64,000 nt of DNA from Andrena cerasifolii (taxonomy: Eukaryota > Arthropoda > Insecta > Hymenoptera > Andrenidae): positions 13,525,501 to 13,589,500 of the forward strand of contig NC_135118.1 of assembly GCF_050908995.1 (NCBI RefSeq), written 5' to 3'. A program made the translations under genes and the position numbers. Shown here one piece after another: positions 1-12,100 of this stretch. The notes beneath the pieces are model-generated. The model was not told the DNA's origin. It did not search any database and saw only the letters and a program-made list of their open reading frames with translations. Every line of letters begins with the position of its first letter. The stretch's first letter is position 1.

Positions 1-471
1 TTGTATGTTCGATTAATAAAAGTTTTGTAAGATCATATACATTTGAACAAATATTTAAGGGTGAAATATAAAAGTTAAGAATATTTATTTAATTATTATG
101 ATTCTTTGGAATTGGAAGCAGGATAAATATAGAAGAGAAGGCACATCGTGATGTCTGTATAATTATTTTCACCGAACGGTTTAAGGTTTCAACTTCACAA
201 TCAGATCTATTTACCCCACAACATTTTCAGGAAATCTGCTTGTCACGACTCTAAACTTTTCAGAGCAGAATAAATGTTTCTGTTTAACTACATTTTTCTA
301 CTTTCAAGAAAATAAGAGTCTTATTTATACAAAAATATATGGAATAAAAGTTTCAGTTAATACACTGTATTTTATAACAGTTTTCTCGCAGCAGAAAAGA
401 TAATAAATAGTCATAAAATTACAATTATTTCATAATTAATTGAAAATTTTAAGAGTCTCATTCGACGCCTG
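1..471. repeat. Interspersed AT-rich repeat, family X copy 1
   Basis: This stretch matches 54594-54965 along most of its length in the same orientation. Shared landmarks include a start near TTCGATTAATAAAAGTT, then TTGGAAGCAGGATAAATATA, TTTTCACCGAACGGTTTAA, TTTTTCTACTTTCAAGAAA and the end ATAATTAATTGAAAATTTTA. Copy 2 lacks several blocks present here. There is no reading frame and no visible terminal inverted repeat. The class is unknown (solo LTR, non-autonomous element or retroposed sequence are all possible). This copy may begin before the window. Confidence 0.7.
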
Positions 472-3400
472 CTGTTGGTTATGATGGAGTTGCGATGTGT
501 CGAAATGTGTCAGAGGTTTGTTTTTTCAGATTCCGTATGTGAATCTATGCGTAAAAACGAGGTGATTGCAGAGATAATTAAGGTTTAGTAAAACTGTATG
601 CTAATGATTGCCTATACAAATTAAGATTGGACCGCTACTATGGCTTAATTACCGAATTATCGAGAGCCAGCAGAGGGCAAAGCTTTTAATCGATTTTCTT
701 AAAAAATGTTGAGATGTGTGCCCTGTGCGTGTACTACATTAATATAGACAGTGTATATTCACTATAAATATGCAAAATTTCAGCCAATTCGGTAACCCGA
801 ACCTCGTACACTCCTGTGAGATTAGCTGGAAACCCGATGTCATGCAACCAATTGACTAACTTAATCAACCAGACGAGTCGAAGCTCAGAAACCTAAAAAA
901 ATCCACCAAAATGTTCACTTCAGCATTATACGTTCCACATTGCCATAGATCTTCATCTGCATTAGAAAATATTGTCTCCCCCACGTCATTTAGACGTTCC
1001 TTTCCTTCCATGAAGCTCATTGAACCCATCAGGACGTGTGAAACAAAGCCGTCTACCAATATTTTCCTGGTACATTTGTTGGAGCAAGGGAGCAGTGGAA
1101 ATCGATTCAGGAATTCATTAACATAATGGTAGTCACGGTTTAGAGTAGAGTTCCATTGTTCTCTTGTACGCCGAAGAAGGGATCCACACATGCAGTTGCT
1201 TAATAATCGCCAGCCACGCCATTCGAAGGAACTCATTCGCTGATTTCAATTCCCGTTACAAAAAGAAGCTGTTCCTTGTGTTCCTGGATTGGAGGCAGGG
1301 CTGCAGGTAATAGGAAGCTGTGCATTGTTCGATGATTTCACCCCGATGCTCTTTTGATCCGCCGATCGCAATTAATCCGTAGAACTTGTCGGAATGAATT
1401 ACACTGCGGCGATTCACAGCAAGCAGATGGGCCGAATGTTTAGCTACCAGGGTGTACAACTATCACTGTGTAGCTGGTATATCTACCACCGTGTCCAGTC
1501 ATATTTCTATGCTCATGACCGGGCAACCTGTGCAGCCGACCTTGACTCGTAACTCGCTCTCTTCTTGGCGTCTGTAAAAAGCCCTCTTTCGCTAACGGCC
1601 GTGACGCGCTTAATGCCGTTCACTGCGCATTTATCGACGCAACTGTCTAAGCTTTGTACGACACAGGACCCCTAAAGCACACAGCATCCCTTTCACGTGA
1701 ACAATACTGAATCAGCGGAAGATTACACGGGATCGAACGCCATTGACGATTTAACCGTGAAAGGGGTGACTCTTCGTGAAAAAATAATTCGACAGTGCAA
1801 AGTAAAGTCTCCCAAATAACCCTTTCTAATATCTCTTGTAGCTGTCAGTAGCTTCTTTTGTCGGGGGAGGAGAGAATCGCGAGGGAGAGATAAATATAAT
1901 TTGTAAATTAAGGGAGGAAAACAGGAGTGTTGTCGTTGCAACATGTATAACCCTACTATGTCCCTCGGGTCTTTTTTGACCCAATGGTGTCCTCGTTTCT
2001 CAACCCGACTGTGCACCTCGGGTCTTTCTTGACACACTTGCCTCTTTGTTGTGGAAATATGTAACATATTTTCTTGGAGAATTCAATTTTTCTTTGATCG
2101 TAATATTCTTTTATATTATCTTACGTGTATTGCTGAATTCAGCGTGGCAGCAGGGATTAGGGAAACCAGATCTGAAAATTTTCGTTCCACCCTTCTATCC
2201 TATGTTTCCAGTGAATCAAAGCCATTTCAAGTTCACGACTTCAGGTACAGAAGGTTCGTAAGAAGCACCCCTCGGATCCATTCAGACTGGTTTCGAACAC
2301 GTAGTTTCGCGTCGAGCTGAACGTACACGCATCACTTTCTGTTTATACACTGTGGCATAAACGCCTGGAGCAGTCGTGCGATATTACCGTCCCTGCAGCG
2401 ACGAACAGTCGCGAGAACTCTTAATTCGCTGAAATATTTCAGAAGCCAGTTACCGTGCGCAGACCCGCTCGTAGTGGTTAATGAAAACTTGTTCCTGTAC
2501 GATCGTTCCACGCGCACCGTGTAAATGTCAGATATCGAGCAACCGTGCCCGGTCCTTCGGGCGATTGAAATTTTGCAACTGTCACATTCAATAATCGCGA
2601 ACACTGATGGTGAAGTCTGTACAGCGGTTGAAAGTAAAAGTGATTGCGCTCCCAAGTGACGTTAAGTGAAACGAGATTGAGTAATTATGAAAAATAAACA
2701 GCCGGAGGGAAATCTTTGTATCTAGAAATCTCCACGTTCGCGTTTAATTCTTACATTGAATAGTAATACTAAATTAATAACGCTAAAATCACGATTAATA
2801 TTTGTGGGGACACCGATGCTTACACAGATTCTCAGCCTCCTGACTAATGTTAAATGACGGTTTAGCCTATTCTCTTTTTATCATACTTAAGGGTTGTAAC
2901 ATCTTGTATTGCGGTACCTCGTTGTACATACTTTTAGTTATAAGTTATAGTTTTAAGTTTTGCAGGCATAAGATCGGATAAGGGGTTTTTAACTTCCTTC
3001 AGGTTGTAAGATTTTTCCCCCTTAACCTCAACTTTAACACTCGCAAGCATCGGTGTTAATAAATCGTGTAGTTCTTATTAGAATTTATCCCTACCAATAT
3101 TGTACCCCCAAAGATATTCGCCGATAATGGATAACTAAGAGTTTCCAACGTGCGGAACAATTAGTTTTTTTAATTCTAAGACTGTGTAGCAATTTTTCCT
3201 AATGTTTTCTTGGTGCTAATTTACATAAATATTGTACTTTGTTCTGCTAATAAACATCGTTTTTTTTTAAACAAAAAATTGTCAGCTTCCTTCTTTTGCA
3301 ACTGTTGCAAACCTACGGCGCTTCTAAACCATTCTAATTTTTAACAATATGTAGTAATAACAGTGATATAACGTTTTCTCGCAGGAAATAAACCTGATCC

Positions 3401-4395
3401 TGCACAGAAGTCTAATTAAATTGTCTTAAATACATAGGAAAGGGGGGTGCGTTTTTATGACCGTCGAGCACTGCCCGCCACGTTCAGCAGACACGCGTGT
3501 CCAACAAACGATTCCAACCGAAATCCGTATTCCCTTGGATTCGCGTGCGACGCGAGGGTGAGGCTCGGTACGGCGCTTTTCATCGAAAGAGAGAATGGAC
3601 CTATCGCGTGCTGAAACAATGCCGATTAACCCTTCGCGTTGTTGGGCGAAACAAAACGGGAACAACAGGAAGGAACAACAAGGAGCACGCGATAATGGGC
3701 GCAATCTACAGTGACACGAAGGAAGAACAGCCGGCATTGTTGTAATGCACGAATCGTTGGCCCCACGTCCAAAAGGAGTCAGCAATTAAAAGCGTAACGA
3801 AACTAATCGCGGCAGAACGCTGCTTTTCGCCGTTCAACAAACAACACGCCGGTGTGCATTGTCCTGAGAGAATAATCTCCCACGAGTACCGAGCGAATAG
3901 AAGCAACGAGCGATGACTCATGTACCGCGGTATTCGACATTGAACGTCTCCCCGTGAGACTTCGCGTCGATCAGCTTCGTTGGTAAAAAATGGTGCAATT
4001 CGATTAGCCACTAAACTTGTTTGTGTTGTTAATTATTCAAAGCAACTGGACTCGAGGATTTTGTGGCTCACTTCATGTGCACTTCGACTTCGAGTGTTCC
4101 TGATACATTCGTTGAAAGCCCTGCGGGGACGTTGCCTTTGAGGTGTGTCACGGTTGGAGCTACCGGAAACATCGAATTAAACACATGCCCCTAAAGGAAA
4201 TGGAACATGAGTTATGCTTTTTTATTTAATTGCTGCGCGTGAGAGAGCCAGGATCACTGGCAGCGATTAATATTTATTTGTTTATTCAAATATACGGGTG
4301 TGACTCTGTTGGAAACAAAAATAAAATAGGTGCTATGATATTAACTATAGATAGAGGCGAGGGGAATATAGAAATCGCAATGTTACGATAGAAAA
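472..4395. other. No supported gene; probable gukh intron or upstream sequence
   Basis: I see no convincing exon here. Short ORFs on both strands lack family features and consistent splice sites. Around 1974-2030 the phrase CTCGGGTCTTT occurs twice about 39 bp apart, each followed by TTGAC. The stretch lies upstream of the first recognisable gukh exon, so it is probably intronic, but that depends on where the unseen first exon lies. Confidence 0.5.
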
Positions 4396-5299
4396 TTAAA
4401 GAGTGACCCAAAATTCTGGCCTTTTTTAGCCTCCTTTTGGTCCCAGGATTTTGGAACTGAAATTTGTGCCAAATGATACCTTATGATGAGACATCGATTG
4501 CAACAAATTTTCGAGTTGAGGTGATAATTAGTTTCTGAGATATGGGAGGTCAAATAAGTGAAAATTCGTTAACGCGTCAATTCATACGCTTCGATGTACG
4601 AACTTCTATGTCAGTCCGATAATTTAAACAATTATTTCCAGGGGTTTTGCTGACTCCTAACAACGAATTTGAACTTAGATTTTCAAAAAACGCACCTACT
4701 ACACAGTCATTTATATTTCATGATTTTGATTTTTGTTCGTGAATTTTGAAAATCTAAGTTCAAATTCGTTGTTAGCAGTCAGCAAAACCTCGGGAAATAA
4801 TTGTTTAAATTATCGGACTGACATAAAAATCCGTACATCGAAGCGTATGGGTTGACGCGTTAACGAATTTTCACTTCTTTGACCTCCAATATGTCAGAAA
4901 CTAATTGTCGCCTCAACTTGAAAATTTCGTGTGATTAATGTCTCAGCATAAGGTATCACTTGGCATAAAATTCAGTTCCAAAATCGTGGGACAAAAAAGA
5001 GGCTAAAAAGGTTCTTTGACCTCCCATATCTCAGAAACTAATTGTCACCTCAACTTGAAAATTTCGTGTGATTAATGTCTCAGCATAAGGTATCATTTGG
5101 CACAAAATTCAGTTCCAAAATCGTGGGACCAAAAAGAGGCTAAAAAGGTTCTTTGACCTTCCATATCTCAGAAACTAATTGTCACCTCAACTTGAAAATT
5201 TCGTGCGACTGATGTCTCAGCATAAGATATCATTTGGCACAAAATTCATTTAAAAAATCGTGGGACCAAAAAGAGGCTATTTTTTGGATCACTCTTTAA
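4396..5299. mobile_element. Foldback DNA element with TTAA ends and one arm amplified
   Basis: The element starts TTAAAGAGTGACCCAAAA and ends with the reverse complement of TTAAAGAGTGATCCAAAA. The arms form a large palindrome: for example GAACTTAGATTTTCAAAA near 4671 is mirrored near 4742. The loop lies around 4691-4740. The outer part of the right arm is present almost three times in tandem. There is no coding potential. The TTAA at each outer end is compatible with piggyBac-type TTAA target duplication, but the family is an inference. Confidence 0.75.
4881..5290. repeat. Tandem repeat of about 137 bp, nearly three copies
   Basis: Units begin GACCTCC at 4881, GACCTCC at 5018 and GACCTTCC at 5155, so the period is about 137 bp. 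Each unit carries AGAAACTAATTGTC, CTCAACTTGAAAATTTCGTG and GTCTCAGCATAAG. The array is the right arm of the foldback element at 4396-5299; the left arm has only one copy. Confidence 0.8.
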
Positions 5300-5932
5300 G
5301 AACCTATGAAAAGCAAAGTGCGTAATAGCAATTACCAGTCATTGTCCAGGAGTACCTTGTACACATTGGTCTTAAAACTAACAACGTACTTGTGCGCTGA
5401 TTTCGCCAAATAATGATTATCCTTCGTCTTGTGATTTGTAACTTCTGATCGTGTTTAATACCCTAGCAGTTGAATTTATATACTGGAACAGAACGAAAAC
5501 TTATTAACGCTATCTTCTGCTACCATACCAAAATGAAATCCTCCATTTTTCAATCACAATTTTTCAGAATGCTGAACGTTCTCGTTTCAATCAATTTTTT
5601 CCGGTGAACGTTACGTGAAAAATCCCATATAGTCCAACGTTGTTAATCCCTCCGTAGAATGATCACTTCCACGCTGTTGTAATAAAAACTTGCAACCTGA
5701 ACTTTTTCACCTAGCAATCATTTCTCAATAACTCTAACGGAACTCTCGGTTATAAGCTTTCTCAAATTTTTTACCTGTAATAAAATGGATTCCATCCAGA
5801 ATTTATCGTATCTCATAACGCGTATCATGGATTGTTTCGATTAAAAATCTGTGCATTCTTGAAGCACTGCTCGAATCTGAGCTCGATGCCCGGAAGACTC
5901 ATACTAAGAACTTGCTATTTACATTGTTACAG

Positions 5933-6183
5933 CGGAATCGGACATTTGCACGTTCGCGGCGAGGACTGAGCACTTTCACATCGTTAACAAACCATCGACG
6001 GCTTTATTCACGTCGCACACCAGGCCGAAAGCTCTGAGGGAACTATACGAGGCCGCTGCCATAGTCGCTGTCAGAAGTTTGGATAGCTTGAGAAGGGATG
6101 GCAGCTCCATGGATATGTTCCTCTGCACGCCCGTCCTTGGCAAGAAAAGGCGGGACCAGAGTCTCGACATCGAGTCTAGAATC
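5933..6183 (+). CDS. gukh: gukh first visible exon: NHS conserved N-terminal block
   Basis: Acceptor TTACAG before 5933 and donor GTAAGT at 6184. Two bases finish a codon, then the frame reads ESDICTF, HTRPKALRELYEAA and SLDSLRRDGSSMDMF. This parallels the vertebrate NHS segment with AES near its start, then TRP and L+RDG. It ends in phase 0, matching the phase-0 start at 12760. The preceding exon must end with one base of an Ala or similar codon. The longest ORFs overlapping it are on the other strand and are shadows. Confidence 0.82.
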
Positions 6184-9100
6184 GTAAGTACACACAGAAC
6201 CGCGTATGCGAAAGTGCAACGACGTCCCAGCAGCCATGGATTAACAGATTAACCGTTCCTCCTCGCCGATGATCACTTCATTCCTGCAAAATTCTTCCTT
6301 CGACAATCAAATGATACTTTGATTATCACTAATACGGCACCTTGTGCGATAACAAGCGAAACTTGAAGCAAGATTTCCTTTCGAAATTTTAAATTTTACG
6401 TCGTATCCGTTTGGTATATCATTGCAAACGGTGTACACTGTTTGTAATATGCGAAATTTTAGTTGAATGGGTGTCTCCGGAGGTTGTACAATACCCTCGT
6501 GGCTTGTCAGCTCTTTGCTGTTTCCTCGATAGATTAATAGCAGAGGGACACCGTTAGAAGCTTCCACGGTGTCTTTGACAATGCAATTGTACACCTGCGT
6601 GAACGATCGTGGTAGCCAATATGGTAGCAAAGAGGGATTAGATTTAAGTGGACTGTGAGTTTGGTATCTGTGGGACTCGGTGCATAATCCCATCAGCATA
6701 GCTACGATAGGATTGCCCGGTATAAACAGGTTCAATGGGAGATGTCATGGGAAGCCAGGGAGATACATTAAATCCTACACGGTGGTCCCTGTCGACCGCA
6801 TCAACTGCTCTATAATGATACGTATCGTCCTCTTGCATTGTCGTTTCGTTAATGCACCGCTCTCTTAATAACGCGCTACATACCACTCTTTGTGGCCCGA
6901 ATGATCCGTCATGATTCACGCCTATCGGGAACGATCATCAGGAACGTATCTCTGTCGTCATTTGCTTTCGCCTGCTCCTTAATTAACGTCGTTACAGTAG
7001 TCGCGAATCGTGGACAACTACAATTGTTGATTGGCACTGGACAATTGGAGTTTCAAGGGCACAGGGAGGAACTTATAAGACATTCCTCCAGCAAAACAGT
7101 TACATGCATTACTCGAGAGGCGAAAACACTGTAAGGGTCTGAAAAGTAAGGGTATTTTCGGATTTTTTTTTTAACTAAACAATGCAAGTAAATCAATGTA
7201 CTGCTTAGTAGAGTTAATATGTACATATGGAAGAGTAAAATTAATTTTTTCAAGCAAATTCATTAATTCGTTTCCTGAAAATTCTTCGTCAAAATGTGCA
7301 CTAAGGAAAAATCGTTCCACTGGCGTTGACGGTGTTTTAGCCATACGGTTATTCTGAATTTAAAGAGACAGGAGTATTTAGAAACTAGAAGCCTACGTCT
7401 ATTACAAGACATACAGAAAACTCAATATCGTAATAGATAACAAAATGGTGGACCACTGAAAGAAATCATATTTTAGGGAAAGATGTTAATAAGAAAATAG
7501 AAAGGGACCATTAATTAAAAAATTCTGAACGTTTTTCACGCCTTAGTCGTGCCAATTGGATGTCTAGTTGTCTTTATATACTGTCAACACGGTTGAAAAA
7601 TGTCATTCTGAGAAGAACGCGTTCAAAGTGCCGCTGACACCGCTTCACGAAAAATACTAGGTACCTATATCTCTGCCTTTCTTCCTAAACTTTGGGGAGA
7701 GATTTTTCCGATTTCTTACAGTGTTTTCCCCCCTTAAAACTGCGGAACAAGAACGTCGAGCTTAAAGTTACTCCGTTGTCACTGCAATCCGCAGAGTAGT
7801 CTTACAAGGGGAGGACACCATGTGGTAGACACCGATTTTGCTGAGCCTTGGCACGATGGATCTATGTCGAAAATAAGTAAATAGGTGTCTGAGCGTTTCT
7901 GCCAATGGGCCTTAATAATAAGAATATTTACATGGAAATTATTAAAAATTTCATAGTGGCCGTGGGGTTTTAATGGGTAAAAATCCCGCATTACCCTGGC
8001 GCACCGGGATTCCCCTTTGAAAGAGTCAGGGTGCCTTTTGAAGATTTGGCCAAGTTAAAAAAAAAATTATAAAAAAAATAATTTATAAAAAATTTTATAA
8101 ACTTTTTTTTTAACGTGGAGACATCTTCAAAAGGCACCCCGACACCTCCAGAAGGGAATCTCCCGCGGGCGCCAGGGTAGTGTGGAATTTTTACCCACTA
8201 AAACCCCACGACCACTGTGAAATTTTTAATAATTTACATGTAAATATCCTTATTATTAAGGCTCATTGGCAGAAACGCTCGAACACCTATTTACTTATTT
8301 TCGACATAGATCCATCGTGCCAAGGCTCATCAAAATCGGTATCTACCACATGGTGTCCTCCCCTTGTTAATATATAAAGCAGAAAGTGTTTGTGTTTGTC
8401 TGTCGCCTAAAAACTTCCGAACAATAAACTCTGGCTTCACGAAAGGTGTCTCAGCTCATTATGCCTAGCTAATCCAGATGAATCTGACTAATTTCGCAAA
8501 AAAAAAAAAATAATAATAATAAAACATTTTTTTTATAAATTCAGAATCTAAATTTCGGGCGATGCCGATGAGTAAAATTAGTTAGACAATAAAGTACGAA
8601 CCTTATTAGAAGCCAGCGCGAGTAATGCTTGCATTTGTTTTCCAAGAGAAATGAATATTTCAATGAGGTCCCAATTCTAAAGCTGTATCCACTGGTTTAT
8701 TAACGGGCAAAACCGTGCACTCTAATTTTTCCCCTGGAACTAGACCGTATGCCAAGCACGAACAGAATTCGACACGGCCATTCACGTATACCGACAAAGA
8801 CTTTTATATTCCCACCCTACGTTACCCTCGAGCATTGACCACTGCCTTATTTCCCTCTCCCACATCGTAAGTTCCAGACAGTTTTACGAAATGGAATTGG
8901 AACTTCATTTCCCTGTCAAACGCTTAAATCACTCGTAGTCGCCGTGCCATAAATCTGCTACTCGTATTACAGCTCTCCTCCGCGCGGCGTGCACGGCCAT
9001 TAACAATCGTCCATTATCGAAAGTCAATCAACCCTCGCCGTTTCAAGGATTTCTACGCTAGAGTTTCGGCTGTCCCTCCTCTGTACCATCATCCGTGGCC

Positions 9101-12100
9101 TCCACCCTGCATCCCAGAAAGTGTCCCCGCCACATTGACAAACAGACGTGAGTCAGAGCGAGTCTTCCGCCCTAGATCGACGGAAGAAGGAAATTGCGAG
9201 TGGAACCAAGCCTGGGAGCATCGGAATTCTTCTCAGAACATTCTGAGTTTCCCCGGGTTCCATAAGAACCTTCGGAGCTCAACGAACGCGAATTAGCCCG
9301 TTCTCTTTCTCTCACCCAACCCCCATCGCTCCTCTCGTTATACCGAGCGTCCTGTAGCGCAGCACGGATTAAATTCTTCCGTGCCATCAGACCGGGATGT
9401 AGACTGGGTGGTTCGTGCTCAAAACACATCGATCCGCAAGGGAAACTGTTTTTGCTGGCTGAAGTAACGGAAGTAGAGGAGGTAGCGCTGGCAGAGATCG
9501 TTCGGACGTTGCTTCTTCTCCATTGGTTTAGCGTCCATGAAAGCAGAAGTGTAGTTCTGTCGTGTAACGCGTGGTAACTCCCTTCCCCAGCTGATAATGC
9601 GTCATGTGGATAGACAGATAACGGTGACCCGCGCGCTATGCTTCGCGAATATTCGAGGAATCGGTTATCGGCGTTACGATTGAAAGTGGAACAGATAGTG
9701 GATCGAACGCTAAGAGGTGACGCGTCCTTGACGGGTCCTCGGCTCTTTGAGCAGAAGAGGTTATTACGTACCGCGCGACAGTTTTGTCGGTGCTCCGATG
9801 CCGCGTCGGGGCAGAGATTTATCGACCACCCGATAGACACGTCCTTCCAGCAGAGACGATACAGCAGGTTGCAAGTTGGTTACACATTTCTTCGTAGCGA
9901 AGGAACCCCTGCGGCGATAGTCCTGCCGCTCCTTTCCACTCTATTCTACAGGCTACCTGCTTCGTTAATACAGCCCCGAGGATCGAAGGTTAGATAGACT
10001 CGACGCTGCATCAGGAATTCTCTTCTGGCGATTTTGAAGACCGCGTGGCATGCGTTGCGAATCGATCTAATTCCTGTGCCATTAATCGAAATCATTCCAC
10101 TTCCAATAAATTGCGCATTGCACTCCTTGGTCCATTTGTTCTTAGCATTCTGCCTCTGTGTTCTCCGAATATAGAGAGTGTTATAGAAATGGGAGGATAA
10201 ACTTTGGTGGCTGGATTTATGAGCAGATTTTAAGGAGTACAGGATGAACTGAAATTGATGGTACAAGTAAATATGCAATCTCGTGGAAGAATAATTATGT
10301 TCGAGGAAATAGAATTTCAAGCGTTCCGGAGTATGCCTGAGTACACCGTGGACGTTTTCATTAGGTTATCCGTTCACGAGCCACTATCTCTGCTTTTTGC
10401 AAATCTTGACGATAACATATGTAATTCGTTTCCTGTCAGTTGTATTATTTTATTTCAGTTCCAGTTCTTGTCGAGCTGTTACGATAGCGCGATTCAATTG
10501 AGTATTGCAAAAATCGAGGAGTACTATTGAATATTACTAGACTAATTATAAAAGGTTGAATTATTGAAGATGCCGCTGGAGAATCAAGTATAGGTAAACA
10601 AGTTATGCACCTGAGTTAAAGTGAAGCAAAATTTCATTGGTCTATTTTGTGCTGTCACTCTTGGGCTAATGCTTAATGATTCCCAACATGAATTTTAGCT
10701 GTGTTTTCATTAATACTGGTTTTCTAGATAATAGATGCTCATCGATCCTGTTACCATACAAGTATATCTGTTATATCGCGTGTTATCCAAACCAGTAATA
10801 TTCCTACGTGTCACGAAAGGTAATAGCACTAAAAGCAGATGAAGCAATCATCTATTAGAAATAGCAGCTGGTCTGTCAAACAGGATGAGTCATTAGATAA
10901 CGCCTAACGTTTCACCTTCTTCTGCCTTTTCCCTGTCAGGAGGATATCAAGTCCGTTTCCCTTCAATAACTATGAGACAACTGTTCTCTATATATTTCAT
11001 GAACAATTAATGGAAACGTCAGCTAATTTCGAATAGGCAGTAGCCTTGTTGAGTACGAATATGCTCGTGCGAGACTGCCAAACCATAATCGTTTCTCTGA
11101 TGCTGAGTTAGTTATGTGGATTGATGGTAAAGTAATTACACTCGTTTTAACAATCACGAAGCAAATTGACTGTGTTTAACCCTTCGTTGACACACCTTTT
11201 TCGATCAACTTTGGCGTACCTGAGTGGCTCACACCTAGAACAATTTTTGAACAACTGCCATTATCATCTACAGAATCCAATCGTCATAAAAAAAATCATG
11301 GATCAGTTTCAAGGTCTCTAGAATATATTCCAATAGTTTTTTTATTGAAATTTAATCACAGTTTTTGTAAAAAAATCTAGATTACCATATGTCGAGAAAA
11401 AACGAAGAAAATCTTTAAATAGTTGTAACTTTTACAAATTTCAATTCTAGAAGTTACAAATCTACAGAGTTGTTGCTCGGATATAATATTTTGAGAGAAA
11501 AAATAGTTTGTAAGTCAGCTTTGGAGAAAAGGTATTCATTTTGCATATAGAAGGTACGGAGCGTCAAAATCAGCTTATGGGTGCCTCGCACCCAGAGTGT
11601 CAACGAAGGGTTAACAAAAAAGTGTGGTCAAACAATTATGCACTTATTCGGTTGAGCGCTTGTTTCGATTTGTTCTTTGATCGCGCGTTCTTATTGCGAG
11701 ACGATTCATTAACGCAAGCGATTGGTCGCCATGAGAAAGGGTGGATGAAAAAAGGCCATGCCTATTGGTTACTTTCACTATAGGAAATTCGATGGTGAGA
11801 AAGGATCTTGTCGAAGGAACGCTGCAGTACCCGGAACTGCGGCTCTGTACAATCTCTCCCCGCAACTCTCGAGAAACCCAAACAAATCCGCCTAAACTCG
11901 GGCCGCGACGCCAATCCAGCAATCAGAATCGTTACAAATGCCCTGCTGCCAAACATTCATAAATAAAGCGCTATCTATAATTCAATAATGCGACCGCGAG
12001 AAAGAATCCGTTCAAACCTCAACAAGCCTTAAAAGAATGAAACTACACATCACTTTATATCAATAGCTCAATAGGTACAGCAGCCATCTGGGAAACAAAC

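Noticed and set aside
865..1459. Two minus-strand ORFs (123 and 67 aa) that could form a gene or decayed transposase
   Set aside because: No recognised motif, no matching splice phase and no conserved-looking segment; left as chance ORFs.
4396..5299. Possible miRNA or siRNA-generating hairpin gene
   Set aside because: The arms end in transposon-like inverted repeats with TTAA; better explained as a foldback element. Small RNA data would be needed.
7779..8377. Minus-strand 70-aa and plus-strand 65-aa ORFs with nearly the same protein
   Set aside because: They are the two arms of the palindromic MITE at 7805-8366 read in opposite directions, not duplicated genes.
9172..9840. 222-aa minus-strand ORF
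   Set aside because: Low-complexity, random composition in a GC-rich region where stops are rare; no family features and an equally open frame on the other strand.
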